A DNA stretch of 64,000 bases from Serripes groenlandicus (GCA_031761405.1 JASEVX010000006.1:28715627-28779626); one strand, 5' to 3'. Counted from the stretch's first letter, positions 1 through 12,203 are shown. A program made the numbers and translations. Notes: generated by a model not told the origin, from the letters alone.

Positions 1-570
1 ATGATGGCCATTTTAATTTTCTAATCAGATTTTCTTGGACACTCCTGAGTAATGGCCTTTGATTGAGATATATAGTTAAAGGTTGGCGATTTTGTCTCAA
101 AAATTTGTGAAATTTTCAATTCTATTGTATCAGGTGTTTCGCTTTTGCTTAAATAATTCCAATGATTTCTGACAGTACTACACAATAATTCTCTACCAAT
201 CAACAGAATGTTGTGAAACATAGATCAAAGTGGTTTTTTTAAAGGGGATTTATCAAGGGGTAATACAAATTTAATGCATTTTAAGTATATCATATTGCAC
301 CAGATGGCAATCTCGCCTTCAAATTTGTTTTGCCATCTTTTCCAGCTCTAAATTGTTACTTACCAAATTTCTTTGTCTTTTCAGGTCAGATGTATTCTAG
401 AGAAGACATAAGTACATTTAAAATGTTTCAGAGGCTTACCAAAGGCTTAAAGGAAAGAATGCACTTGGCAGCAATTATTTTACAACCATTTACTCCAGTG
501 TAAAGATGAACATCTTGAAAATACAGACAATCTATTAATGAAGGTACATGTATAATATAGTACTATAGCT
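1..570. other. AT-rich sequence, nothing recognised
   Basis: No coding, RNA or repeat signal that I can support. Open frames here are short and have no recognisable motif. Confidence 0.5.
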
Positions 571-1427
571 TTTTAGCTCACCTGTGAACGAAGTCTGTCG
601 TTCGTCTGTCTGTCTGTCTGTCTGTTTACTTTTTCCTACAAATGACCCAATTTCAAAATAATTTCACAGGAATGTTCCTTAGGATGTTTTCTTTCAAAGT
701 TGTTCAAAGAATTCAATTCCATGTGAAAGAACTTTGGTTGCTGCAGGATCAAAAAAAGGGGATAATTGCCAAAACTTTAAAAATCTTCTTGTCGAAAAGT
801 ACTTGTCTGATTTCATAATTATTTTGGACAAATGTTCCTAGGGGAACCATTTACCAAGATTTTTTAAATTATTCTGATCCGTTGAAAAACATGGCCGCCT
901 GGGTGGCGGAGCTTGTTTTACTTATATATGCATTATAACATCTTTAAAAATCTTCTTGTCCAAAAGTACCGGCCTGACTTAAACATAATTTTGCACAAAT
1001 GTTCCTTAGGGGACCTTCTATCAAGGTTGTTGAAAAACATGGCCACCAGGGTCAAGGCTTGTTTTCCTTATATGTGCATAGTAAAAAGATTAAAAATCTT
1101 CTTGTCCAAAAGTACCTGCCCAATTTAAAAAATGTTTGGCACAAGATTGTTGAAATTATTTCGATCTGATGAAAAACATGGCTGCCAGGTGGGCGGGGCA
1201 TGTTTTCCTTGTATGTAATATAGTGAAAACTTAAAAAAAACATCTTGTACTAAAGCACTGGCCTGATTTGAAAATAATTTGGATCAAATGTTCCTTGTGT
1301 CACCCTGTGCCAAGGGTGTTCAATTTATGCTGATCTGTTGAAAAACATGGCCACCAGGGGGTTGCTTGTTTTCCTTATATGTATAGACTAAAAACTTTGA
1401 AAACTATTGGAAGTTCTATTACTCTTG
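571..1427 (-). mobile_element. HINE/pearl-like element with core tandem repeats
   Basis: The plus strand starts TTTTAGCTCACC, followed by a GTCT microsatellite at about 600-627, then a lead segment. About four or five diverged core repeats of ~150-165 bp follow, each recognisable by AAAAATCTTCTTGTC, a GTTCCTTAGG block and AAAAACATGGCC. It ends near ...CTCTTGT. Compared with the copy at 5351-6146 the terminal hairpin is lost, so this copy is damaged. Read on the minus strand it has the CAAGAG...GCTAA layout of the family. The GTCY microsatellite plus tandem core plus terminal hairpins is the known layout of DINE/HINE (non-autonomous Helentron) and bivalve pearl elements. Class assignment is inference. 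Confidence 0.6.
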
Positions 1428-1429
1428 TA

Positions 1430-2104
1430 TTATAGAGTAGATAACTCTTTTGAAATAGAGAAATTTCTCATGGTTAGAAACTTCTCCTTTTCTCACAATG
1501 TATTTTAAAATTGCCTGTACAGACATGTCTGCATGCAGGAACGGGTTATATCAGTTCTACTTTTAGCAAATTGGGGTTATTAGGTGCTTGCATGTCAAAA
1601 AAAACAACCCAGTTAAATCAATTTATTTTTGCTCAATAGCAATTACAATTTTTGTAGCAATTGTATTCAAATTTGTGTAGCAATTGTATTCAAACTTGGA
1701 AAAAGAAATGTGATGTTGAGACCTGGCAAGTTTACTTGCTTTTGTGAAATCAGACTTGGAGTCAAAGTTACATACCTTTGGTTGTCATAAATTGTATTTT
1801 AGTCCCAGCCAAAAACAGGAATCAGTTTGGCAATGTCTGTCTGTCCATCTGGAGCTGGTAGGATGGATGTGTACTTGTAAACCTTGTGGTTCTGAATCTG
1901 CTATCACTTTTTTCAGGTGGGTGAGAAAAAGGATGATTGGGAAGGAGGAAGAAAATTAAAATCAAAAGACTCACACAAAGACTTTTAAACTGTGAACTGA
2001 AATGTTGATACAGAACTAGCAAGGGACAATAGAGAAACCTACAAAATAATATTGCTTGAAACATGATGAAAACTTAAAGGTTTTGTCGAGCTCGACATAG
2101 TTGT
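1430..2104. other. Mixed sequence, no gene seen
   Basis: Contains a short local duplication of GTAGCAATTGTATTCAAA near 1653-1695. No other structure supported. The open frames on both strands around 1744-2064 lack motifs and overlap each other antisense. Confidence 0.4.
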
Positions 2105-2660
2105 CTCAATGGCAGTTCAGTGTTTGTCCAGCCCGCATCTTGACCATGCATCATAGGATTTCCAAGAAACTTGGCACAAACGTTCACCATGTTGAGGCTG
2201 CGTGTCACACACAAGTCCCAGGCCTGTACCTCTTATGTCAAGGTCACACTTATAGGTCAAATATAAAAATGAGGACTGTTTGATAGGACTGTACATTATC
2301 CAGGCCGCATTTATGCGTCATGGGATTTCCAAGATTCTTGGCACAAATGTTCACCATGATAAGGCAATGTGTGACGCGCACAAGACCCAGTCCTGTATCT
2401 CAAATGTCAAGATCGCACTTGGAGGTCAAAGATCAACATAAGTACTGTTAGATAGGACTACCTTGTCCGGACCACATCTCGACCATGCACCATAGGATTC
2501 CCAAGTTACTGGGCACACACGTTCACCATGGTGAGGTGAAGTGTCTTGCACAAGAACCTGGTCTGAATTTTAAAGGTCAAGGTCACACTTAGAGGTCAAA
2601 GGACAAGATGAGAAACCATGCATCATAGGATCCCCTGGTTATTAGGCACACATGTTCACC
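2105..2660. repeat. Diverged tandem repeat, ~165-170 bp unit, 3-4 copies
   Basis: The landmark CATAGGATTTCCAAG (and variants) recurs near 2149, 2316, 2488 and 2620, each followed by GGCACA.ACGTTCACCATG and a block CAAGGTCACACTTA.AGGTCAAA. Spacing is about 167, 172 and 132 bp. This is the same kind of core array seen in the neighbouring elements, with different sequence. The ends of the carrying element are not clear. Confidence 0.7.
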
Positions 2661-3840
2661 GTGAGTTGAAGATGGCAGAAGTGAAAACAAAGTTTTCAAA
2701 AAAGGAGACTGTTCTCTTATAACCCTTTTCACCTTGTAGAAGCGTTTGACATGTGTGCAGCAGACAATTATGTGTTTGGTAAACTTCTCAATAAGATATA
2801 AACAAAAATTCACTTTCCTGTGGTTTCCTTAAATATTTCATTATTCAAAAGATAGGATTTATTATTTGATGTGTCTGTGTGTAAAATATTTCCTATGTTA
2901 AATATGCCTGAACCCTTCATACACAAAACATACTAAAAATTATCCAAATAATATGGTATGGCAGAAGGCCCTTAATTAACTGCTATCAGGTCAACTCTTT
3001 GTTGCAAGTGCATGGAAGAGCACTATGTCTTTGACAAAAACTTTGGAGTGGGCTTTACATATAGCCTGTGAGCATCTAGTTGGCCGGATTGCTCTAGCAA
3101 TTCCGGTCTATAGATTGGCGATATCCGTCTGTCTGTCAACATTTTGGTTAAAGTTTCAGGTTGAAGTTCTATTGATTTCTATGGTTACCTTGACCTTGGT
3201 TTGTCGATTTTCAAGGTCAAATTGCCGACAATCCGGCTATACAGTCTTCAGCGGTTTCTTGTTTTTAGCTCACCAATGCACGAAGTGCAAGGTGAGCTTT
3301 TGTGATCGCTCACCGTCCGTCGTCGTCTTCGTCCGTCCGTTCATATTTTCCTACAAATGACTTCTCCTCCTACACCAATTAACCAAATTCAAAATAATTT
3401 TACAGAAATGTTCCTTGGGTGGATCTCTTTTAAATTTGTTCAAAAAATTCTATTCCATGCAGAACTTTGGCTGCCACGGCAACAAAAAAGGGGAAATTAA
3501 CCAAAACTTAAAAAATCTTCTTGTCTGAAAGTAGAAGGCCCATGCCTTTGATATTTGGTATGTAGCATCATCTAGTGAACCTCTACCAAGATTGTTCAAA
3601 TTATAGCCCTGGGGTAAAAAATGACCCCATCCCAGGGGTCACTTGTTTAACATAGACTCATATGGGGGAAAAACTTTAAAAATCTTCTTGTCTAAAAGTA
3701 AGAGGCCCATGCCCTTGATATTTGGTATGTAACATCATCTGGTGAACCTCTACCAAGATTGTTCAAATTATAGCCCTGGGGTCAAAAATGACCCCTCCCC
3801 GGGGGTCACTTTTTTTTACATAGACTCGTATAGTGGAAAC

Positions 3841-5038
3841 ACTTTAAAAATCTTCTTGTCTAAAAGTAGAGGGCCCAGGCCTTTGATATTTGGTATGTAG
3901 CATCATCTAGTGGACCTTTACCAAGATTGTTCAAATTATAGCCCTTGGGTCTATTGTTTTACATAGACTCATATAGAGAAAAAAAATTAAAAATCTGGCC
4001 ATGCCTTTGATATTTGGTATGTAGCATCATCTAGTGAACCTCTACCAAGATTGTTCAAATTATAGCCCTGGGATCAAAATTGACCCCTCCCTGGGGGTCA
4101 CTTGTTTAACATAGTCTCATATAGGGGAAAAATTTAAAAATCTTCTTGTCTAAAAGTAGAAGGCCCATGCCTTTGATATTTGGTATGTAACATCATCTGG
4201 TGAACCTCTACCAAGACTGTTCAAATTATAGCTCTGGGGTCAAAAATGACCCCTCCCCAGGGGTCACTTGTTTTACATAGACTCATATAGGAGAAAAACT
4301 TTAAAAATATTCTTGTCTAAAAGGAGAGGGCCAAGCCCTTTGATATTGGGTATGTAGCATCATCTAGTGGACCTTTACCAAGATTGTTCAAATTATAGCC
4401 CTGGGGTCTATTGTTTTACATAGACTCATATGGGGGAAAAACTTTAAAAATCTTCTTGTCTAAAAGTAAGAGGCCCAGGCCTTTGATATTTGGTATGTAG
4501 CATCATCTAGTGGACCTTTACCAAGATTGTTCAAATTATAGCCCTTGGGTCTATTGTTTTACATAGACTCATATAGAGAAAAAAAATTAAAAATCTGCCC
4601 ATGCCTTTGATATTTGGTATGTAGCATCATCTAGTGAACCTCTACCAAGATTGTTCAAATTATAGCCCTGGGGTCAAAATTGACCCCTCACTGGGGGTGA
4701 CTTGTTTAACATAGTCTCATATAGGGGAAAAATTTAAAAATCTTCTTGTCTAAAAGTAGAAGGCCCATGCCTTTGATATTTGGTATGTAACATCATCTGG
4801 TGAACCTCTACCAAGACTGTTCAAATTATAGCTCTGGGGTCAAAAATGACCCCTCCCCAGGGGTCACTTGTTTTACATAGACTCATATAGGAGAAAAACT
4901 TTAAAAATATTCTTGTCTAAAAGGAGAGGGCCAAGCCCTTTGATATTGGGTATGTAGCATCATCTAGTGGACCTTTACCAAGATTGTTCAAATTATAGCC
5001 CTGGGGTCTATTGTTTTACATAGACTCATATAGAGATA
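3841..5038. repeat. 600-bp higher-order tandem duplication
   Basis: Positions 3841-4438 and 4441-5038 align at an offset of exactly 600 bases with only a handful of substitutions over the whole length. Several 60-base lines are identical (for example 4141-4380 against 4741-4980). Each 600-bp block spans several diverged core repeats, so the duplication is recent relative to the divergence of the cores. Confidence 0.92.
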
Positions 5039-5350
5039 AAAAATTAAAAAATCTTCTTGTTTAAAAGAAGAGGCCCCAGGCCTTTTGATATTTGGTATGT
5101 AGCATCATCTAGTGGACCTCTACCAAGATTGTTCAAATTATAGCCCTGGGGTCAAAAATGACCCCTCAGCAGGGGTCACTTGTTTTTCATAGACTCATAT
5201 AGGGAAACAACTCCAAAAATCTTCTTGTCTAAGAGTAGAGGGCCCAGGCCTTTGATAGTTGGTATGTAGCATCATCTAGTGGACCTCTACCAAGATTGTT
5301 CAATTTATAGCCCTGCGGTAAAAAATGATCCCATCCCGGGGGTCACTTGT

Positions 5351-6146
5351 TTTTAGCTAACCTATGCACGAAGTGCAAGGTGAGCTTTTGTGATCATTGA
5401 ATGTCCGTCGTCATCGTCTGTCTGTCTGTTAACAATTTCCTACAAATGACTTCTTCTACTAAACCAATAGACAGATTTCAAAATAACTTCACAGGAATGG
5501 TCCTTAGGTGGTCCCCTTTCAAAGTTGTTCAAAGAATTTAATTCCAAGTAGAACTTTGGCTGTTGCGGCATCAGAAAAGGGGAAAATTGCCAAATCTTAA
5601 GAAATCTTCTTGTCCAAATGTGCTGGCCCGATTAGAAAATTATTTTGCACAAATGTTCCTTAGGGCACCCTCTACTAAGATTGTTCAAATATTTCCGATC
5701 CGTTGAAAAACATGGCCGCAAGGGGGTGGGGCTTGTTTTCCTTATATGTGCATTGTTAAAACTTTAAAAATCTTCTAGTTCAAAAGTACTGGCTAGATTT
5801 CAAAATAATTTCACAGAAATGGTCGTTAGGTGGTCCTCTTTCAAAGTTGTTCAAAGAATTTCATTCCAAGTAGAACTTTGGTTGCTGCAGCATCAGAAAA
5901 GGGGAAAATTGCCAAATCTTAAAAAATCTTCTTGTTCATAAGTGTTGGCCCGATTTAAAAAATATTTTGCACAAATGTTCCTTGGGGCACCCCCTACCAA
6001 GCTTGTTCAAATATTTCCGATCCGTTGAAAAACATGGCCGCAAGGGGGTGGGGCTTGTCCTTATATTTATAGACTATAAAACTTTGAAAACTATTGAAGT
6101 TCTATTATATCAGGTGAGCGATATAGGGCCATCATGGCCCTCTTGT
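5351..6146 (-). mobile_element. HINE/pearl-like element nested inside 3263-7189
   Basis: A complete copy: plus strand TTTTAGCTAACC with hairpin (GTGCAAGGTGAGCTTTTG), CATCGTCTGTCTGTCTGTT microsatellite, lead segment, about three core repeats with the CTTCTTGT.CAAA landmark and AAAAACATGGCCGCAAGG, then AGGTGAGCGATATAGGGCC, hairpin GGGCCATCATGGCCC and CTCTTGT. The host array should read ...CACTTGTTTTACATAGACT. The left flank CACTTGTTTT and right flank ACATAGACT rebuild this exactly with no duplicated target bases. Core sequence resembles the element at 571-1427 rather than the host. Confidence 0.8.
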
Positions 6147-7214
6147 ACATAGACTTATATAGGGGAAAAAATTAAAAAATCTTCTTGTCTAAAAGTAGAG
6201 GGCCCAGGCCTTTGATATTGGGTATGAAGCATCATCTAGTGGACCTCTACCAAGATTGTTCAAATTATAGCCCTGGGCTCAAAATGACCCCTCCCCTGGG
6301 GTCTATTGTTTTACATGGACTCGTATTGAGACAAAACTTTAAAAATCTTCTTGTCTAAAAGTAGAGGCCCCAGGCCTTTGATATTTGGTATGTGGCATCA
6401 TCTAGTATACCTCTACCTAGATTGTTCAAATTATAGCCCTGGGGTCAAAAATAACCCATCCCCGGGGGTCACTTGTTTTACATAGACTCAAATAGGGAAA
6501 AAACTTATTCTTCTTGTCTAAAAGATACTTGGTATGTAGCATCATCTAGTGGACCTCTACCAAGCTTGTTCAAATTATAGCCCTGGTGTCAAAAATGACC
6601 CCTCCCCGGGGGTCACTTGTTCTCCATAGATTCATAGAGATTTTTTTTTTAAATCTTCTTGTCTAAAAGAAGAGGGCCTAACCTTTGATATTTGGTATGT
6701 AGCATCATCTAGTGGACCTTTACCAAGATTGTTCAAATTATAGCCATGGGGTCAAAAGTTATCCCATCCCGGGGGTTCCCTGTTTTACATAGACTCATTT
6801 AGGGGGGAAACTTTAAAAATCTTCTTGTCTAAAAGTAGAGGCCCCAGGCCTTTGATATTGGGTATGTAGCATCATCTAGTGGACCTCTACCAAGATTTTC
6901 AAATTATAGCCCTGGGCTCAAAATGACCCCTCCCCTGGGGTCTATTGTTTTACATAAGACTCATTTAGAGACAAAACTTTAAAAATCTTCTTGTCTAAAA
7001 GATATTTTATATGTAGCATCATCTAGTGGACCTCTACCAAGATTGTTCAAATTATAGCCCTGGGGTCAAAAATGACACCTCCCCGGGGGTCACTTGGTTT
7101 TCATAGACTCGTATAGGGGATAGAACACTGAAAACTTTTAAGTTTGATTAAATCAGGTGAGCGATATAGGACCATCATGGTCCTCTTGTTATAATGATAT
7201 AGTTAAAACCAATG

Positions 7215-7500
7215 TTTTTGAGCTCTGACACCTGGCACGAAGTGCCTCTGAGCTTATGTTATGGTGTGTTGTCTGTCGTCCGTCCGTCTTTGAAAGACTT
7301 CTTCTTAAGAACTGGAGGTCCAAGGGTCATGATATTTGGCCAGGAGGTACCTGGGATTTAAGAATAATGAGACAGAGTCAGATTGTTTGTATCTTATGCT
7401 AAGTGTGAATTATCCCAGTCGGAAATATATCTGTCTGTCCATATGTCTAATAAACGCAACGGGGGGTATCTTTGTGAGTTCACTCACAGTTCTAGTTTAT
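7215..7500. repeat. Fragments of dispersed elements
   Basis: Begins GAGCTCTGACACCTGGCACGA with hairpin GGCACGAAGTGCC and a GTCGTCCGTCCGTC tract, like the start of the HINE-type elements. At about 7365 it passes into a piece of the family seen at 8160-8400 (GTCGGAAATATATCTGTCTG, then TTTGTGAGTTCACTCACAG). Two truncated elements joined together. Confidence 0.55.
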
Positions 7501-7509
7501 AACTAAAGC

Positions 7510-7990
7510 ATGTTGAAACTTTTTAAGAAAGTTTGTCTTGATGATTGTTCAAATTTGGATCATAATAAGTCTAAACTATGTCACATTTACAAAAATCCAA
7601 TTGGTAATTTTCATTTTTTCAATTCAGTGATATATATTGTTCGATGTATTATAATTCGTCTGCTGCATATGTATTGTATGAAGGAAAGGGTAAACTAGAA
7701 CATTGATTGCCACTGGTCTATTTAAAGATTACATATTTAAAATTGTTGTATTTTAAAGCTTTACATTACATATTGGTAAGGTGCCTGGATATGAAACTGA
7801 AATGAAAGGAACTCGATTTGTGATCACCTTGACCTTCTTCTTTGAACAGTCCATTATGGTTACAATGCTTATATTTTAAAAATGTAACTGTCGACTTCGA
7901 ATCGACTTTTGGATTAAATTGTGAAATAAATGTTTTAAAACATTAAAACGAGTTAATGTGAATCTTGTTTGTCAATTTGATTGTTATTTT
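7510..7990. other. Unique AT-rich sequence, nothing recognised
   Basis: No motif, splice-flanked open frame or repeat that I can support. Confidence 0.4.
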
Positions 7991-7995
7991 ATTAG

Positions 7996-8400
7996 TATAC
8001 CCCCCACAAACAAGTTTTGTGGGGGGGGGTATATAGGAATTATAGGAATCACCCCGTCTGTCTGTCTGTCCATATGTCTGTAAGCGCAACTCCTCTTTAA
8101 CAGCTGGACCGATTCTGATGAAACTTAACACAGTTGCAGTACACAACCTGAGGATTTGCATGAAGTAAGATTATCCCTGTCCGTGTCCGTCTGTCTGTCC
8201 ATTTGTCTTGTAAGCGCAACTCCTCCTTAACGGCTGGACATATTCTGATGAAACTTTACACAGTTGCAGTACACAACCTGAGGATGTGCATGAAGTAAGA
8301 TTATCCCGGTCGGAAGTATATCTGTCCGTCCATATGTCTTGTAAGCGCGAGACGGGGGGGGGGAGGTGGGTATCCTTTGTGAGTTCACTCACAGTTCTAG
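7996..8400. repeat. Dispersed repeat with terminal hairpin and 121-bp tandem duplication
   Basis: Begins with hairpin ATACCCCCCACAAA..TTTTGTGGGGGGGG at about 7997-8033, followed by CTGTCTGTCTGTCC. A segment starting GCGCAACTCCTC and running through CACAGTTGCAGTACACAACC and GAAGTAAGATTATCCC occurs at about 8093 and again at about 8213, period about 121 bp. The end TTTGTGAGTTCACTCACAGTTCTAGTTTA matches the fragment ending at 7500. Confidence 0.75.
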
Positions 8401-8475
8401 TTTAAATACAAAGGTATTCACGACAGCCATGGATATTTAACCTTGAGGTATTTGCTCCAGAGCCCCCGATTTAAA

Positions 8476-8720
8476 CATTTTTTCAGTCATATCACGGCGA
8501 CAAGTTGACCCTACTCGTGTCTTTTTCGAAGCTTTCTCTCACCAGTACTCCATACAACATACCTTCTAAGCAACTGGCAGCTTTTCCACATAAACTTTTA
8601 GCTTATCGGTGAATGACGCTTGTCAGAGTGACTTTTGTCAAACGTGGGAAAGAATGTTGGCCAAGCTTGGATTCGAATTCACAACCCCTAGACGGTTGTG
8701 AGCCAGCACTGTCTATTTCA
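8476..8720 (-). mobile_element. SINE, tRNA-headed, 5'-damaged copy
   Basis: The plus strand reads TCAGTCATATCACGGCGAC (shared SINE tail, reversed), then GCAACTGGCAGCTTTTCCACA and, at about 8660-8700, GGATTCGAATTCACAACCCC, the reverse complement of a degenerate Pol III B box. The A-box end is eroded. Same family as 22084-22332 and 23828-24123. Confidence 0.75.
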
Positions 8721-9074
8721 TATCAAGTAATGAAAGTAACTCTCCTCGTGGTATATACACTTTAAAAAAGCTGTTAACATAACGTGTCTATATATCCCGA
8801 TAAATCCTGTAAGGTCATTTCACTACTGGTGGTCCAGTAAAACAATCCAGATATATACAAAGGCTCGACACACGTCTGTATAGCCGAGTGCAAGGGCAAA
8901 CAAAACCGACGAGGTCATAAGCTTGTGGAAGTTGTTGCATTATTTCAAAAGACCGACGTCTATTTCAATCCGGACCCTTCGACCATGTATTTTAGTTTAT
9001 CAATCCACAAATGACCCCCATAGGAATCAGTAGTTTCTATTTTAATGAGTAGTTCTCAGTGTCCGTCTGAATTT
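8721..9074. other. Unique sequence, nothing recognised
   Basis: No gene or repeat supported. Confidence 0.4.
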
Positions 9075-11620
9075 ATTGCATAACTTTTTTCCACCTTCAG
9101 ACCATTGTTCACGACTAATTCGGATGTTTCAACTGGTGTTTTATATACACTTATACAAAATAAAAATGTCAGAGCGATAAAGACCATTGTAATGACTCAC
9201 TCGGAGGTTCCATCTGATATAATGCAGAACCTGTGTCAAATGACCGTCTATAGGATATAAGGCATGACGTAAACGAAATGACCGTCTATCAGAGCGATAT
9301 AGACCATTGTCATGATTCATTCATTGGTTACGTATGATCTAAGGCATAGCGTACACCAAATGACCGTCTATCAGAGCGACATAGACCATTGTCATGACTT
9401 ATTCGAAGTTTCCATCTGATCTAAGGCATAACGCATACCAAATGACCGTCTATCAGACCGACATAGACCATTTTCATGATTCATTCATTGGTTCCGTCTA
9501 ACTAATGCATAACTTGTGTCAAATAATCGTCTGTCAGAGCTATTAGACCATTTTCATAACTTATTCGAATTTTCCGTCTGATCTAAGGCATAAAGTGTCA
9601 AATGATCGTCTGTCAGAGCTATTAGACCATTTTCATAACTTATTCGAAGTTTCCGTCTGATCTAAGGCATAGCGTATACCAAATGACCGTCTGTCAGAGC
9701 TATTAGACCATTGTCATGACTTATTCGAAGTTTCCGTCTGATCTAAGGCATAACGCATACCAATTGACCGTCTATCGGAGCGATAGAGACCATTTTCATG
9801 ACTTATTCTAAGTTTCTTTCTGATTTAAGGTATATCGTATATCAAATGACCGCCTGTCGGAGCGACATAGACCTTTGTCATGATTCATTCATTGGTTCCG
9901 TCTAACTAATGCATAACTTGTGTCAAATGACCGTCTGTCAGAGCTATTAGACCATTTTCATAATCTAATCGAATTTTCCGTCTGATCTAAGGCATAACGT
10001 GTACCAAATGACGGCCTGTAGGAGCGATATAGACCTTTGTCATGATTCATTCATTGGTTCCGTCTAACCTATGCATAACTTGTGTAAAATGACCGTATGT
10101 CAGAGCTATTAGACCATTTTCATAATCTAATCGAATTTTCCGTCTGATCTAAGGCATAACGTGTACCAAATGACGGCCTGTAGGAGCGATATAGACCTTT
10201 GTCATGATTCATTCATTGGTTCCGTCTAACCTATGCATAACTTGTGTAAAATGACCGTATGTCAGAGCTATTAGACCATTTTCATGACTTATTCGAAGTT
10301 TCTGTCTGATCTAAGGCATAACGTGTACCAAATGACCGTCTATCAGAGCGACATAGACCCTTGTCATGATTTATTTGATGTTTCCGTCTGATCTAAGGTA
10401 TAACGTATACCAAATGACCGTCTATCAGAGCGATATAGACCTTTTTCATGATTCATTCATTGGTTCCGTCTAACTTATGCATAACTTGTGTCAAATGATC
10501 GTCTGTCAGAGCTATAAGACCATTTTCATGACTTATTTGATGTTTCCGTCTGATCTAAGGTATAACGTATACCAAATGACCGTCTATCAGAGCGACATAG
10601 ACCATTGTCATGATTCATTCATTGGTTCCGTCTAACTTATGCATAACTTGTGTCAAATGACCGTCTGTCAGAGCTATTAGACCATTTTCATGACTTATTT
10701 GATGTTTCCGTCTGATCTAAGGCATAACGTATACCAAATGACGGCCTGTCGGAGCGATATAGACCATTGTCATAATTCATTCATTGGTTCCGTCTAACTT
10801 ATGCATATTTTGTGTCAAATGACCCCGTCTGTCAGAGCTATTAGACCATTTTCATGACTTATTTGATATTTCCGTCTGATCTAAGGTATAGCGTATACCA
10901 AATGACCGTCTATCAGAGCGATATAGACCATTGTCATGATTCATTCATTGGTTCCGTCTAACTTATGCATAACTTGTGTAAAATGACCGTCTGTCAGAGC
11001 TATTAGACCATTTTCATGACTTATTCGAGGTTTCTGTCTGATCTAAGGCATAATGTATACCAAATGACGTCTGTCGGAGCAATATAGACCATTGTCATGA
11101 TTCATTCATTGGTTCCATCTAACTTATGCATATTTTGTGTCAAATGACCGTCTGTCAGAGCTATTAGACCATTTTCATGACTTATTTGATGTTTCCGTCT
11201 GATCTAAGGCATAACGTATACAAAATGACCGCCTGTCGGAGCGATATAGACCATTGTCATAATTCATTCATTGGTTCCGTATAACTTATGCATATTTTGT
11301 GTCAAATGACCGTCTGTCAGAGCTATTAGACCATGTTCATGACTTATTTGATGCTTCCGTCTGATCTAAGGTATAACGTATACCAAATGACCGTCTATCA
11401 GAGCGATATACACCATTTTCACGAAACTGTCAGAGTTTTCAGACCATTTTCATGACTTATTCGAAGTTTCCGTCTAACTAATGCATAACTTGTGTCAGAT
11501 GACCGTCTGTCAGAGCGATATAGACCATTATCATGATTCACTCATTGGTTTCGTCTGATCTAATGCATAACTTGTGTCAAATGACCGTCTGTCAGAGCGA
11601 TATAGACAATTGTCATGACT
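9075..11620. repeat. Satellite array, 161-bp dimer of ~80-bp monomers
   Basis: About 15-16 dimers. One monomer type reads CAGAGCGATATAGACCATTG...CATTGGTTCCGTCTAACTTATGCATAACTTGTGTCAAATGACC; the other reads CAGAGCTATTAGACCATTTT...GTTTCCGTCTGATCTAAGGCATAACGTATACCAAATGACC. They share TAGACCATT, CCGTCT, AAATGACC and CAGAGC. GGTTCCGTC starts at 10624, 10786 and 10950, spacing 162-164. Two neighbouring dimers (about 9953-10115 and 10116-10277) are nearly identical, showing local homogenisation. The monomer alternation is less regular at both ends (about 9075-9500 and 11400-11620). Confidence 0.93.
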
Positions 11621-11910
11621 ATATCGGAGCAGACATTTGGCGATGTTCGTTACTAGTACGGCTGCAGTATACATTTTTGAACATGTTCAAAAATGTCTGC
11701 CGTTGCGAGCAACGGAACTACAACGGCAGTACTCCGGTATGGCTTCGTTAATGTCGGTAGACCAGACCGATGGCTCTCCGGTGGCATCAATGTGTACTGA
11801 CGATCTACTAACGATGTACTACACCGCCCTTAGCTACATTGCTACGGCCAATTGTGATTTTTCAAGTGCTTTCTCGACGGAGCTCCGCCTATTTTCTCGC
11901 CGTTTTTAAT
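11621..11910 (+). other. Unrecognised GC-richer segment with a 90-codon open frame
   Basis: Directly after the satellite the base composition rises and an open frame runs from 11637 to 11909 on the plus strand. Its product has no motif I recognise. The frame is interrupted in concept by a perfect 26-bp palindrome (11671-11696) and a short inverted pair GCCGTTGCGAGCAACGGC-like at about 11700-11727. It may be part of an unknown element. I do not call it a gene. Confidence 0.25.
11671..11696. repeat. Perfect 26-bp palindrome
   Basis: ACATTTTTGAACA followed directly by its exact reverse complement TGTTCAAAAATGT, no spacer. Confidence 0.97.
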
Positions 11911-12203
11911 TGTGTGCTCCGGTTTAGTCCCGGTGAGATACATCGGTAATGCGTGACAGTCCCTTAACTAATTTGGCTTGAAACATTGTTGTAGAGGGTT
12001 GCTTAAGGAACTGATTAAGAAGGGAAGAGATTTTAGGCATTTGCCACAGCAACCAAAACTCTAAAATCTGAAAAAGTATGACCAAGAAAAAATTCCTGTG
12101 AAGTTTGGTCGAAATTGGTCCTGTGGATGGAGATGTCATTTAAAATTAACATTTTTATTTACCCCTTTTCTGATGCTGCAAGGTTATGCCTTTCAAACAA
12201 TAA

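Larger units (their letters stand above)
3263..7189 (-). mobile_element. Large HINE/pearl-like element, interrupted by a nested copy
   Basis: The plus strand begins TTTTAGCTCACC with an 8+5-bp hairpin (AGCTCACC.../...GGTGAGCT) and a CCGTCCGTCGTCGTC-rich tract. It ends AGGTGAGCGATATAGGACC, a hairpin GGACCATCATGGTCC and TCTTGT. Between lie about 18 core repeats of ~150-190 bp with the landmarks TTTGATATTTGGTATGTAGC, CTACCAAGATTGTTCAAATT, a GC block around GACCCCTCCCCGGGGGTCAC and TACATAGACTCATATAG. The GC block is itself a small palindrome. The array is split at 5351-6146 by a related element. No coding capacity. Non-autonomous; presumably mobilised by a Helentron elsewhere (inference). Confidence 0.7.

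Noticed and set aside
9075..11620. CRISPR-like array with ~80-bp spacing
   Set aside because: Both halves of each period are repeated sequence, not unique spacers.
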